Below, piece by piece: positions 1-7,173 of a DNA stretch of 64,000 bases. The position numbers and the translations under genes are program-made. Position 1 is the stretch's first letter, and every line of letters begins with the position of its first letter. Source of the stretch: Mycobacterium sp. ITM-2016-00316. GTDB lineage: Bacteria; Actinomycetota; Actinomycetes; Mycobacteriales; Mycobacteriaceae. The notes beneath the pieces were generated by a model. The model made no database searches, was not told the DNA's origin, and saw nothing but the letters and a program-made list of their open reading frames with translations. Location: contig NZ_CP134398.1 in assembly GCF_002968335.2 (NCBI RefSeq), positions 4,030,001 through 4,094,000 of the forward strand, given 5' to 3'.

Positions 1-275
1 AGACCGCCGGGCACCCAGAAAACCCGGACCGGCACCACCGATCGACCGGGGTCGGCCGAGAGCAGTTCCACCAGCCTGGCCATCACGGTGGCCGGCGGAT
101 CATCGGAATGCGTCGGAAGCAGCAGCACCTCGACGCGGGCCTCGGGCCGGTCCCGGCGCTGCTGACGCAGCCAGTCGTCGAGCAATTCCTGTTCGGCCGG
201 CGAGGCCACCGCGGCCAGCACGAGGGTGTCGCCGGTCGGGCTGAAGCTCGCGAAATCCTCGACGACCTGCTTCAC
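1..275 (-). CDS. plsB2: Glycerol-3-phosphate acyltransferase PlsB2, 5' end only
   Basis: This is the first 91 codons of a gene that runs off the left edge. It starts with GTG at 275, and the start overlaps the stop of the upstream plsC gene as GTGA, so translation is probably coupled. The visible N-terminus has the pattern LVLAAVASPAEQELLDDWL followed later by RSVVPVRVFWVP, which matches the N-terminal region I know from mycobacterial PlsB2 (Rv2482c type). That family acylates sn-glycerol-3-phosphate at the membrane, the first step of phospholipid and triacylglycerol synthesis. The catalytic HxxxxD motif lies outside the window, so the assignment rests on the N-terminal match and on the plsC neighbour. 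Confidence 0.8.
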   Translation of the reverse strand, partial: MKQVVEDFASFSPTGDTLVLAAVASPAEQELLDDWLRQQRRDRPEARVEVLLLPTHSDDPPATVMARLVELLSADPGRSVVPVRVFWVPGG

Positions 276-1792
276 GCTTTTTCTCCCCGCATACGTTGAT
301 AGACAGCGGCATCGGGCAGCGACTCACGCGGCCAGTCCAGCAGGGTGTCCAGATAGAGCCGGCGCACCTCGGCGATGCGGTCGGCCAGGTTGTCGTGGGT
401 CCAGTCGTCGGTCGGGATCGGCGGGTACACCGCGACATCGACCTTGCCCGCGTTGAAGGTGCTGGAATCGCGGGCCGCGATGACCTCGGCGTTGCGGATC
501 ACGATCGGCACGATGGGGATGCCCGCCGCCATCGCGATGCGGAACGGACCCTTCTTGAACGGGCCGACCTCGGTGGTGTCCAGCCGGGTGCCCTCGGGAG
601 CGATCAGGATGGAAAGTCCCTTGCGGGCAAGCTCTTCCACCTTGTGCAGTCCTTCGACGGCGGACTGGGTGTCGTCGCGGTCGATGAAGGCCGCGTCCAT
701 CACCTTGCCGAGCGGACCCATCAAGGGGTTGCGTTCCAGCTCCTTCTTGCCCACCCCGGTGAAGTCGACGTTGACCAGCCGGCCGGCGATCATCGGGTCG
801 GCCTGGTTGCGGTGGTTGAAGATGAACACGGCCGGGCGCTGCGCGGTCAGGTTCTCCTCACCCAGCACGTTGAGCTCGATGCCGGTGGTCAGCATCAGCA
901 GCCTGCTCCAGTTGGAGGTGAAGAAGTTGACGCCCACCCGTTTGTTGCGGGTGAGCAACCCCAGCCCGATGGCGCCCGCCGCGACCGTCGGGATGGTCGC
1001 CAGGCTGGCCAGGGTGCGCAGCTGGGACACCGGGCTGCTGCCGGCACGGCTGCTGAACTTCAGGATCGGCCAGCCCCGCTTCTGCGCCACCGATGCCAGC
1101 TTCCCGGCCGGGTTGGTGGGCCGCGGGTTGCCGACCAGATACATCAACGCGACGTCCTCGTCGCCGTCGGCGTAGAAGTAGCTCCTGGTCAGATCAACAC
1201 CGTTGGCCGCCGAGAACTTCTGTACGGCATGAGCTTTGCCCGGACCCCAGATGACCGGCTCCTCAACCTCGCCGGTGATCAGTCCGTGCTCGTCGACCTT
1301 GAACTTGTTGCTCAGCACCTTGTCGATGCCCAGGAACCGGGCGACGGGTTCCACCTGCACCGTCAGCGCCGAGGAGCTCAGCACGACGGTGTGACCGCGG
1401 GCCTGGTGCGCGCGCACCATGGCCCGCATCTCCGGGTAGATGCGGTCACGGACGTGCTGGATGAACAGCCGCTCGCCGAGTTCGTCGAGATCACTGATCG
1501 AGTTCCCGTGCAGCATGCGTGCACCCTTGCCGATGAGATCCTCGAACTCCGAGCGGCCCAGCTGATGGTTGATGCCGGCCTGCACCATGCCGATGAACTC
1601 GCCGACGCTCATCTGGCCGCGCCGCAACTGATCTCGTGTCATGAGCACGCCGGTGAATCCGGCGACCAGGGTGCCGTCCAGATCGAAGAAGGCACCCACC
1701 TGCGGCCCCTCGGGGCTAGCCTCGATCTCGGCCACCGTGCCGGGCAGCCGCATGATCTTCGAGCCGCCCGATTGTCCGTCCGCCGAACTCAT
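272..1792 (-). CDS. plsC: HAD-family hydrolase fused to 1-acylglycerol-3-phosphate acyltransferase (PlsC)
   Basis: A 506-residue fusion. The N-terminal half is a HAD-IB phosphatase-like domain: motif I FFDLDGTLV with Asp37 and Asp39, motif II VVLSSSAL, and motif IV YADGDEDVALM. The C-terminal half is a PlsC acyltransferase: NHRNQAD (HxxxxD motif, near residue 324), FIDRDD, and APEGTR (near 398). This is the architecture of M. tuberculosis Rv2483c. The acyltransferase half is expected to make phosphatidic acid at the membrane; the substrate of the HAD half is unknown. The ATG at 1792 was chosen because it overlaps the stop of the upstream WS/DGAT gene as ATGA and precedes MSSADGQ; a longer frame to 1912 has no support. 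It sits between the WS/DGAT and plsB2 genes in one operon. Confidence 0.92.
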   Translation of the reverse strand: MSSADGQSGGSKIMRLPGTVAEIEASPEGPQVGAFFDLDGTLVAGFTGVLMTRDQLRRGQMSVGEFIGMVQAGINHQLGRSEFEDLIGKGARMLHGNSISDLDELGERLFIQHVRDRIYPEMRAMVRAHQARGHTVVLSSSALTVQVEPVARFLGIDKVLSNKFKVDEHGLITGEVEEPVIWGPGKAHAVQKFSAANGVDLTRSYFYADGDEDVALMYLVGNPRPTNPAGKLASVAQKRGWPILKFSSRAGSSPVSQLRTLASLATIPTVAAGAIGLGLLTRNKRVGVNFFTSNWSRLLMLTTGIELNVLGEENLTAQRPAVFIFNHRNQADPMIAGRLVNVDFTGVGKKELERNPLMGPLGKVMDAAFIDRDDTQSAVEGLHKVEELARKGLSILIAPEGTRLDTTEVGPFKKGPFRIAMAAGIPIVPIVIRNAEVIAARDSSTFNAGKVDVAVYPPIPTDDWTHDNLADRIAEVRRLYLDTLLDWPRESLPDAAVYQRMRGEKA

Positions 1793-3258
1793 TGCGCAGC
1801 ACTCCCATTCGATGAAGTGGTTTCGGGGTCGGCGAAGGAGGCCGGCACGGTCCGGCCTTCCCCGCCGAGTGCCAGGATCTCGTCGAAGCCCCGCAACAGG
1901 CAGCCCGCCCACAGTGCGTCGTCGACGAAAGCGGCCCGGTCGTAGCGGGTGGTGACGGTGACGTAACCGCCGCGCGATACCAGCACCGTCATCATCGCCA
2001 CCCCCGGCAGCGGGCCGAGTCCGTAGTGCCGCAGCACCTTTGCCCCGGCGATGAAGGTGTCCCCGGGGTAGACCGGAACATTGCTGGCCTGCACATCGGA
2101 GTTCACCACCGAACTGGCCGCCGATTCCAGAACGGCGTCGGGCAGGAAGCTCGCGATCGGCGCGATCGTGCCGACCATGTCGATGGCGCGTTCCTCGCGC
2201 TTGCTGGTCATCTGCGAGCGGATCGCCTTGATCCGGCGTTCCGGATCGGCGATGCCGATGGGCGCGGCGAGATTGATGCCGGCGAAACGGTTTCCGCCGG
2301 CCGGGTCGTCATCGGAGCGCAGATTCACCGGGACGGCCATCGGCAAGGTGTCAATGGGCATCCCGAGGGCCTCGTGGTAGTACCGCAGCGCGCCGCACAG
2401 CCCGGCCAGGTAGACGTCGTTGATGGATCCGCCCGCGGCCTTGGCGGCCTTGTGCAGGTCGGCGAACACGATGTCGATGGCCTCGCTGCGCGAGGTGAGG
2501 CTGCGGCGGCGCAGCAGCGGCGAGTGATCGGCGACCGGCCGGGACACCCGGGTGGTCGACAACGCATAGTCCACGACGCCGCTGACCGCGGCGGCCGGGT
2601 CACGCACCACGTTGGTGACCGCGTGCACCGCACCGCCGAGCAGGCCGAGCATGCTGTTGGTGATCTTCATGGGCAGCCGGTTGATGCCCATGCGCATCAG
2701 TTCATTTGCCGACAGATCCTGCGGAATCGGCAGGGGCGCAAGCTCACCGACCTCGACATCGCGTTCCAGGTTGTAGATGTGGGCGAACATCTCGACCGTG
2801 CCGACCCCGTCGGCGACGGCATGGCTCAGGTGCAGGATGGTGGCGGCCCGGCCGTCGGCCAGTCCTTCGACGAGGGTGGCACTCCACAGCGGCCGGGTGA
2901 TGTCCATCGGGGACTGCAGTGCGATCTCGGCCAGATCGAGCACCTGGCGCAGGGTGCCCGGTTCGGGGACCCGGGCCCGTCGCACGTGGAAGTCGAGGTT
3001 GAAGTCGGGGTCGACCACCCAGCGCGGCGACGCCGTCGGCAGCGTCGGCATCACGACCTTCTGGCGCAGCCGCAGCACCTTGCGCGACGCCTGCTCGAAC
3101 ACGGCGCGGAACCGCTCCCAATCGGGGGTGGTGTCAAGCAGTTCGACGCCCATGATGCCCGACCGGGTGCGGGGATTGGCCTCCCCGCGGTGCAGCAATG
3201 TGTCGACGCCGTTCAGTTTCTGGGGCAGCCCCGCCGCATCCAACGGCACCTTGCTCAT
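1789..3258 (-). CDS. WS/DGAT-family acyltransferase (triacylglycerol synthase type)
   Basis: A 489-residue member of the wax ester synthase/acyl-CoA:diacylglycerol acyltransferase family, matching Rv2484c by position. The active-site motif, normally HHxxxDG, reads SHAVADG near residue 146: the second, catalytic His and the Asp are kept while the first His is Ser. The C-terminal half has the family's NDVYLAGLCGALRYY and PVNLRSDDD...GNRFAGI segments. Expected role: acylation of diacylglycerol at the membrane or lipid-body surface. ATG at 3258 has a good AGGAGGAG ribosome site about 10 nt upstream. The stop overlaps plsC (ATGA). With plsC and plsB2 it makes a compact glycerolipid operon. Confidence 0.88.
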   Translation of the reverse strand: MSKVPLDAAGLPQKLNGVDTLLHRGEANPRTRSGIMGVELLDTTPDWERFRAVFEQASRKVLRLRQKVVMPTLPTASPRWVVDPDFNLDFHVRRARVPEPGTLRQVLDLAEIALQSPMDITRPLWSATLVEGLADGRAATILHLSHAVADGVGTVEMFAHIYNLERDVEVGELAPLPIPQDLSANELMRMGINRLPMKITNSMLGLLGGAVHAVTNVVRDPAAAVSGVVDYALSTTRVSRPVADHSPLLRRRSLTSRSEAIDIVFADLHKAAKAAGGSINDVYLAGLCGALRYYHEALGMPIDTLPMAVPVNLRSDDDPAGGNRFAGINLAAPIGIADPERRIKAIRSQMTSKREERAIDMVGTIAPIASFLPDAVLESAASSVVNSDVQASNVPVYPGDTFIAGAKVLRHYGLGPLPGVAMMTVLVSRGGYVTVTTRYDRAAFVDDALWAGCLLRGFDEILALGGEGRTVPASFADPETTSSNGSAAQ

Positions 3259-3390
3259 CGCGCGAACTCTCCTCCTGCACGGCGCTCCACCAGCGGTCAC
3301 CGTGCAGCGTCCACGCTAGTCGGCGGCGCCGCGGTGCGACGCAGCTTTCGTGGCTGTCATCCGGCGGCGGCGTCGGAATTCATCGCGGCT

Positions 3391-3846
3391 TCACGCCGAG
3401 GTGCGGATGTCGTCTGCAGGATTCGGGAGTCTGTCCGGCAGGTCACGGAATGATGCGGCCGGCAGGATTCGTTTCTGCTGACCGTTCTTGGTCGGCGTGA
3501 TCCGTAGATTGACAGAAGCGCCATGGTCCATCGGCCGGATGTAATAACACTCATCGGTCTCCGGGCAGTAGATGCACACCAGGTCGATGGCTTCTTTGTC
3601 GATGGGCGTCGAATGAACTCCGTGGCGGTCTGACCATGTGGACCGGAGGTTCAGGTGGATAGCGCCTCCACGCGCCGACCGATATTTCACCTGGACCCGG
3701 TGAAACGTACCGTCCGCGTACGCAACGAGGTCGAACGGCGCGTGCTCGGTAGTCGGGAAAAGCACGTAGAACCCCTTGGTCACCAGGTCGGCGTGCGCTT
3801 TGGCGACACCGAGGTCGCCCTTGTCTTTGGTGTGATGTCGAACCAC
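3391..3846 (-). CDS. PD-(D/E)XK nuclease-like protein (group I intron endonuclease-type fold)
   Basis: About 151 residues from GTG 3846. The N-terminal half reads KGDLGVAKAHADLV, then FPTTEHAPFDLVAY, then HRVQVKY, which is the E/D...PFD...QVK layout of the PDDEXK_5 family: small PD-(D/E)XK proteins first noted near group I introns. Asp of PFD and the Q-x-K pair are the likely metal-binding and catalytic residues. The helix usually holding a Glu (KGDxGE) has Val-Ala-Lys instead of Glu. No intron, integrase or methylase is nearby. The start is uncertain: the open frame continues upstream to 3972, but that would run through the opposite-strand tRNA-Arg gene, and an in-frame GTG at about 3897 is also possible. 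Base composition is visibly less GC-rich than its neighbours, suggesting transfer. Confidence 0.65.
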   Translation of the reverse strand: MVRHHTKDKGDLGVAKAHADLVTKGFYVLFPTTEHAPFDLVAYADGTFHRVQVKYRSARGGAIHLNLRSTWSDRHGVHSTPIDKEAIDLVCIYCPETDECYYIRPMDHGASVNLRITPTKNGQQKRILPAASFRDLPDRLPNPADDIRTSA

Positions 3847-3924
3847 TGATCGCCCATTTCGTCGAATGCGGTGCGAGCAGCCCACGTCGTGCACATCCGT
3901 TTCTTCAAAGACATCGCCGCGGTG

Positions 3925-3930
3925 TAAATT
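3925..3930 (+). promoter_or_regulatory. Putative -10 hexamer of tRNA-Arg
   Basis: TAAATT fits the mycobacterial TANNNT -10 pattern and lies 15 nt before the mature tRNA 5' end at 3946. No convincing -35 is seen. Pattern-based only. Confidence 0.4.
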
Positions 3931-3945
3931 ACGGTGGTCCGACTT

Positions 3946-4018
3946 GCCCCCGTGGCGCAACGGATAGCGCATCCGGTTTCTACCCGGTCGGTTGCAGGTT
4001 CGAATCCTGTCGGGGGTA
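3946..4018 (+). tRNA. tRNA-Arg (anticodon UCU)
   Basis: A 73-nt cloverleaf. The acceptor stem GCCCCCG (3946-3952) pairs with CGGGGGT (4011-4017), with one G-U pair at the end, and A4018 is the discriminator. The T arm is GCAGG-TTCGAAT-CCTGT. The anticodon loop TTTCTAC gives anticodon TCT, reading AGA, a rare codon in this GC-rich genome. CCA is not encoded. The nuclease-like gene on the other strand begins about 100 nt away. Confidence 0.95.
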
Positions 4019-4365
4019 CTACATTTCGATCAATTGCCGTGTGCTTCTCGTTCTTGAGTGCACCGTAGCGCGTCGGTCCGACAATCCCCGATGGCCTCGC
4101 TGGGCGCGCAATCCCTCAGGAAACAGCTGATCAGCCGCGCCGGCCGGCGTGTTCGTCGAGGGCGACACGCACTTCCGGAGAACGCCACACCCGGTTCCGA
4201 GGTCCGTTCGTTGCCTCGACGAGCACCGACGGCGGCAGCTAAGTGAAGTTAATAGGCAGAGTGGACTTCAGTTGTGGCAATCCCCTGCACCGCGAGATTG
4301 CTGTTTCTGCGCGAGCCACTCGCACTTTCACGCGATATCTGCAATCTCGCGAACAGTGGGGGCAA
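4019..4365. other. Gene-poor 347-nt stretch after tRNA-Arg
   Basis: No open frame here has the GC3 pattern of the neighbouring genes. The stretch is somewhat less GC-rich than average. Its one clear structure is the inverted repeat at 4291-4351, just past the stop of the minus-strand SDR gene (4366). No copy of the tRNA 3' end, which would mark an att site, was seen. Confidence 0.6.
4291..4351. repeat. 11-bp perfect inverted repeat
   Basis: CGCGAGATTGC at 4291-4301 is repeated in reverse complement at 4341-4351, with 39 nt between. The spacer itself contains CTGTTTCTGCGCGAG, an imperfect second partner for the right arm and its flank (CTCGCGAACAG). It starts 14 nt past the stop of the SDR gene, so it could end that transcript, or be a dispersed palindromic element. 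Confidence 0.7.
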
Positions 4366-5790
4366 CTACCACTCGCTGGGCGCGTAGTCCTTCAAGAAAC
4401 AGCCGTGCAGATCCTCGCCGGCCTCACCGCGCACGATCGGGTCATAGACCCGGGCGGCGCCGTCGACCAGGTCGAGCGGGGCATGGAAGCCCTCCTCGGC
4501 CAGCCGCAGCTTGGTCGGGTGCGGACGCTCATCGGTGATCCAGCCGGTGTCCACGGCGGTCATCAGGATGCCGTCCTGCTCCAGCATCTCCGCGGCGCTG
4601 GTGCGGGTCAGCATGTTCAGCGCGGCCTTGGCCATGTTGGTGTGCGGATGCCCGGGGCCCTTGTAGCGACGGCCGAACTGACCCTCCATCGCCGAGACGT
4701 TGACAACGTACTTGCGCCGGGCCGGTGAGGCGGCCATCGCCGGGCGCAGGCGGCTCACCAGGATGAACGGCGCGGTCTGGTTGCACAGCTGCACCTCCAG
4801 CAGCTCCATCGCGTCGACCTCGTGCACGCGCTGGGTCCAGCTGTTGACCGGCGCCGTGTCGGGCAGCAGCCCGCCGGCATCGATGGCGGTGCCCGCGGCG
4901 ATCCGTTCCGGTGAGGCGCTGCGAGCCGTCAAGGCCAGTTCTGCGAGCGCATGCGGGGTCTGGTGGTCGGCGAGGCTGCCCGCCAGAGCGGCCGGGTGCG
5001 CATCGCTGACCCGGTCGAAGCTGACCACATCGACCTTCGCCAGCTCCGGCGGCGCGCTGCGTTCGGCCTCGACGAGTGCCGAGTAGGAGCCGGGTGCCCG
5101 GCGCACCGTCTGGGCGGCGTTGTTGATCAGGATGTCCAGCGGGCCGTGGGCGGCCACCGTGTCGGCCAGCGCCACCACCTGGGCGGGGTCTCGCAGATCG
5201 ATGCCGATGATGCGCAGCCGGTGCAGCCAGTCGGCGCTGTCTTCCATGGCGGCGAAGCGGCGCACCGCGTCGTTCGGGAAGCGGGTGGTGATGGTGGTGT
5301 GCGCACCGTCGCGCAGCAGGCGCAACGCGATGTACATGCCGATCTTGGCGCGCCCGCCGGTCAGCAGCGCGGTGCGGCCGGTGAGATCGGTGCGGGCATC
5401 GCGCTTGGCATGGCTGAACGCCGCGCATTCCGGACACAGCTGGTGGTAGAAGGCGTCGACGACCGTGTGCTGCTTCTTGCAGATGTAGCAGGCCCGCGAC
5501 CGCAGCAGGGTTCCCGCGGAGGCACCGGTCACCGACGACACCAGCGGCAGGCCGGCGGTCTCGTCGTCGATACGCCCGGGCGCCCCGGTGGCCGTCGCGG
5601 CGATGACGGCCTTGTCGGCCTCGGCCACCGCGTCGCGTTTGGCGTGCCTGCGCGCCTTGCGCACCGACTTGAAGATGCCGGCGGTGGCGCGTCGGACGGC
5701 GACCGCGTCGGGGTGCTCCGGCGGCAGCGATTCGACATCGGCCAGCACCTGAAGGCAGGCGCGCAGCTTGTCCGGATCGATCGCAGTCAC
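4366..5790 (-). CDS. Short-chain dehydrogenase-like protein with N-terminal zinc-ribbon-like motif
   Basis: A 474-residue protein. Residues 1-95 are helical and charged. Around residues 100-122 is CYICKK...LCPECA, two CxxC pairs 14 residues apart, resembling a zinc ribbon. An SDR Rossmann domain follows: TALLTGGRAKIGMYIA (glycine-rich loop, TGGxxxIG), DLRDPAQV, ILINNAAQ (NNAA), and VVNVSAMEG with the catalytic Ser. The usual YxxxK is TNMAK, so the catalytic Tyr is Thr while Lys is kept. The protein is much longer than a normal 250-residue SDR. Reaction and substrate cannot be told. The GTG start at 5790 has TACCCT at 5797-5802, 6 nt upstream, the pattern of a leaderless transcript. It follows the hydrolase gene by 47 nt. 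Confidence 0.8.
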   Translation of the reverse strand: MTAIDPDKLRACLQVLADVESLPPEHPDAVAVRRATAGIFKSVRKARRHAKRDAVAEADKAVIAATATGAPGRIDDETAGLPLVSSVTGASAGTLLRSRACYICKKQHTVVDAFYHQLCPECAAFSHAKRDARTDLTGRTALLTGGRAKIGMYIALRLLRDGAHTTITTRFPNDAVRRFAAMEDSADWLHRLRIIGIDLRDPAQVVALADTVAAHGPLDILINNAAQTVRRAPGSYSALVEAERSAPPELAKVDVVSFDRVSDAHPAALAGSLADHQTPHALAELALTARSASPERIAAGTAIDAGGLLPDTAPVNSWTQRVHEVDAMELLEVQLCNQTAPFILVSRLRPAMAASPARRKYVVNVSAMEGQFGRRYKGPGHPHTNMAKAALNMLTRTSAAEMLEQDGILMTAVDTGWITDERPHPTKLRLAEEGFHAPLDLVDGAARVYDPIVRGEAGEDLHGCFLKDYAPSEW

Positions 5791-5796
5791 CGCGCA

Positions 5797-5802
5797 AGGG
5801 TA
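5797..5802 (-). promoter_or_regulatory. Putative leaderless-promoter -10 (SDR gene)
   Basis: On the minus strand this reads TACCCT, a TANNNT hexamer exactly 6 nt before the GTG at 5790. There is no Shine-Dalgarno sequence, so the transcript probably starts at the GTG. Confidence 0.45.
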
Positions 5803-5837
5803 CGGCGACCAGACCCCGAGTTCCTATTCGCCGAGCG

Positions 5838-6581
5838 TCAGAGGGCGGCCCAGAAGCGGGTGAGCACCTCGGCGCCGCGGGCCGGATCCTCGATCATCCA
5901 CCAATGCCCCAAGCCATCCAGGACCTCGGTGCGGGCGCCGGCACGGCCTGCCGCCCGGCGCCTGATCTCCTCGGAACCCACGAAGTGGTCTTCGGTGGCC
6001 AGGATGGCCAGGCCAGGACGTGCTGCGGCGTTTTCGAGTGCGCCTCCCGCCTCGGCGAGCACGGGCTGGGCCGCCGAGCGATACAGCCGCAGGATCGCCG
6101 CGCCCATGTCCGCGTTCTGCGCCGCAACCAGGGCCGGAGCGATCTCGGGTCCGACGCCCATGGCGGACACCGCCGCGATCCGCTCCTCGGCGCTGCCCGC
6201 CATCATCGCCGCGACATGCTGCTCGCCGGCCCCCGGCGTCTGCCAGATCTGCGCCAGGTCGTGCCAGACGTATTCGGCATCGAAGACCCCGACGATGTCG
6301 CTGACCCAGCTCCGGACCAGTTCAGGCTGGTGCATGACGACGTTGACGACATGCCCGCCGCCCCAGTCGTGACCGACCAGGTCGATGGGCCCCTCGATCC
6401 GTTCGAGTTCCTGTTCCAGCCAGTCCCGGTAGACCAGGTAGGTGGGGTCGAACCCGTCTGGCAGCGGGGCGCCGAACCCGGGCGGGGACAGCGTGACGAC
6501 ATCGTCACGCCCGAGGGCGTCGATCAACGGCCCCCAGATGGCATTCGTCTCCGGGTTCCCATGCACGAATACGACAGTCAT
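5838..6581 (-). CDS. Alpha/beta hydrolase, haloalkane dehalogenase/epoxide hydrolase-like
   Basis: A 247-residue alpha/beta hydrolase. The oxyanion-hole motif is VFVHGNPET near the N-terminus. The nucleophile elbow is VGHDWGG, with Asp in place of Ser, as in haloalkane dehalogenases and epoxide hydrolases. A His in GLGHWWMIEDP near the C-terminus is the likely catalytic base. The substrate is unknown. Two starts are possible: ATG 6581, or an in-frame GTG at 6596; neither has a clear ribosome site. The SDR gene follows 47 nt downstream. Confidence 0.8.
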   Translation of the reverse strand: MTVVFVHGNPETNAIWGPLIDALGRDDVVTLSPPGFGAPLPDGFDPTYLVYRDWLEQELERIEGPIDLVGHDWGGGHVVNVVMHQPELVRSWVSDIVGVFDAEYVWHDLAQIWQTPGAGEQHVAAMMAGSAEERIAAVSAMGVGPEIAPALVAAQNADMGAAILRLYRSAAQPVLAEAGGALENAAARPGLAILATEDHFVGSEEIRRRAAGRAGARTEVLDGLGHWWMIEDPARGAEVLTRFWAAL

Positions 6582-6614
6582 GGGGCCATCGTGCACGATG
6601 CGCGTGCGGGTGTC

Positions 6615-6992
6615 TCAGCCCTCGACGACCGACACTTCTCCGAGCGCTTCAGCCAGTGTGGAGCGCAGGGTGAGGAACGCCGACAGCCCGACCAGTTCCA
6701 GCGGACGCCGGGTGATGGGCCCGTCGGCGACGACGATCAGCGACGCGCCCTCGGACAGCTTTTCCTGCGTCTCGACCAGCAGCGACATACCGCAGGACGC
6801 GAACATGGTGGTCTCGGTCAGGTCGATGATCACCACCGAGGGCCGCTTGTCCAGGGCCGACGCGATGAGCTGACCCATGTGCGGCGCGGTGAGCATGTCG
6901 ACCACACCGGAGCAGCTGACCACCACGGTCGTGGCGTGCCACGTCTCGGTGCATACCAACGACGATGGACCGGATACGAATTGCTGAGTCAT
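6615..6992 (-). CDS. STAS-domain protein (anti-sigma factor antagonist-like)
   Basis: A 125-residue single STAS domain. The strand pattern is ATTVVVSCSGVVDMLTAP..., then VVIIDLTETTMFASCGMSLL. In SpoIIAA-type antagonists this loop is DSSG, and the second Ser is the phosphorylation site; here it is ASCG, so the Asp is Ala and the phosphoacceptor position is Cys. The protein could still bind an anti-sigma kinase, but would not be switched by the usual Ser phosphorylation. ATG 6992 was chosen over longer starts because of GAGGT 6 nt upstream. It is divergent from the phytochrome-phosphatase gene across about 180 nt, an arrangement that suggests a partner-switching pair. Confidence 0.82.
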   Translation of the reverse strand: MTQQFVSGPSSLVCTETWHATTVVVSCSGVVDMLTAPHMGQLIASALDKRPSVVIIDLTETTMFASCGMSLLVETQEKLSEGASLIVVADGPITRRPLELVGLSAFLTLRSTLAEALGEVSVVEG

Positions 6993-7173
6993 CGAATACC
7001 TCGCGGAAGCGTAGATTCGTCGCGCAATGTCTCGCGGGCTGTGGCTCAACCGGGCAAGTTAGAACGCTTGCTGATGGCGAGCCTACGGCAACCGCCACGC
7101 CGGTGCGACCAGACAAGCGCTGACCTGGCACTCTCGAGACGGGAAGACAGCATCGCACCTGGGGGTTGGACCA

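Noticed and set aside
3946..4365. tRNA-Arg as a phage or island attachment site
   Set aside because: No integrase gene and no direct copy of the tRNA 3' end were found in the window.
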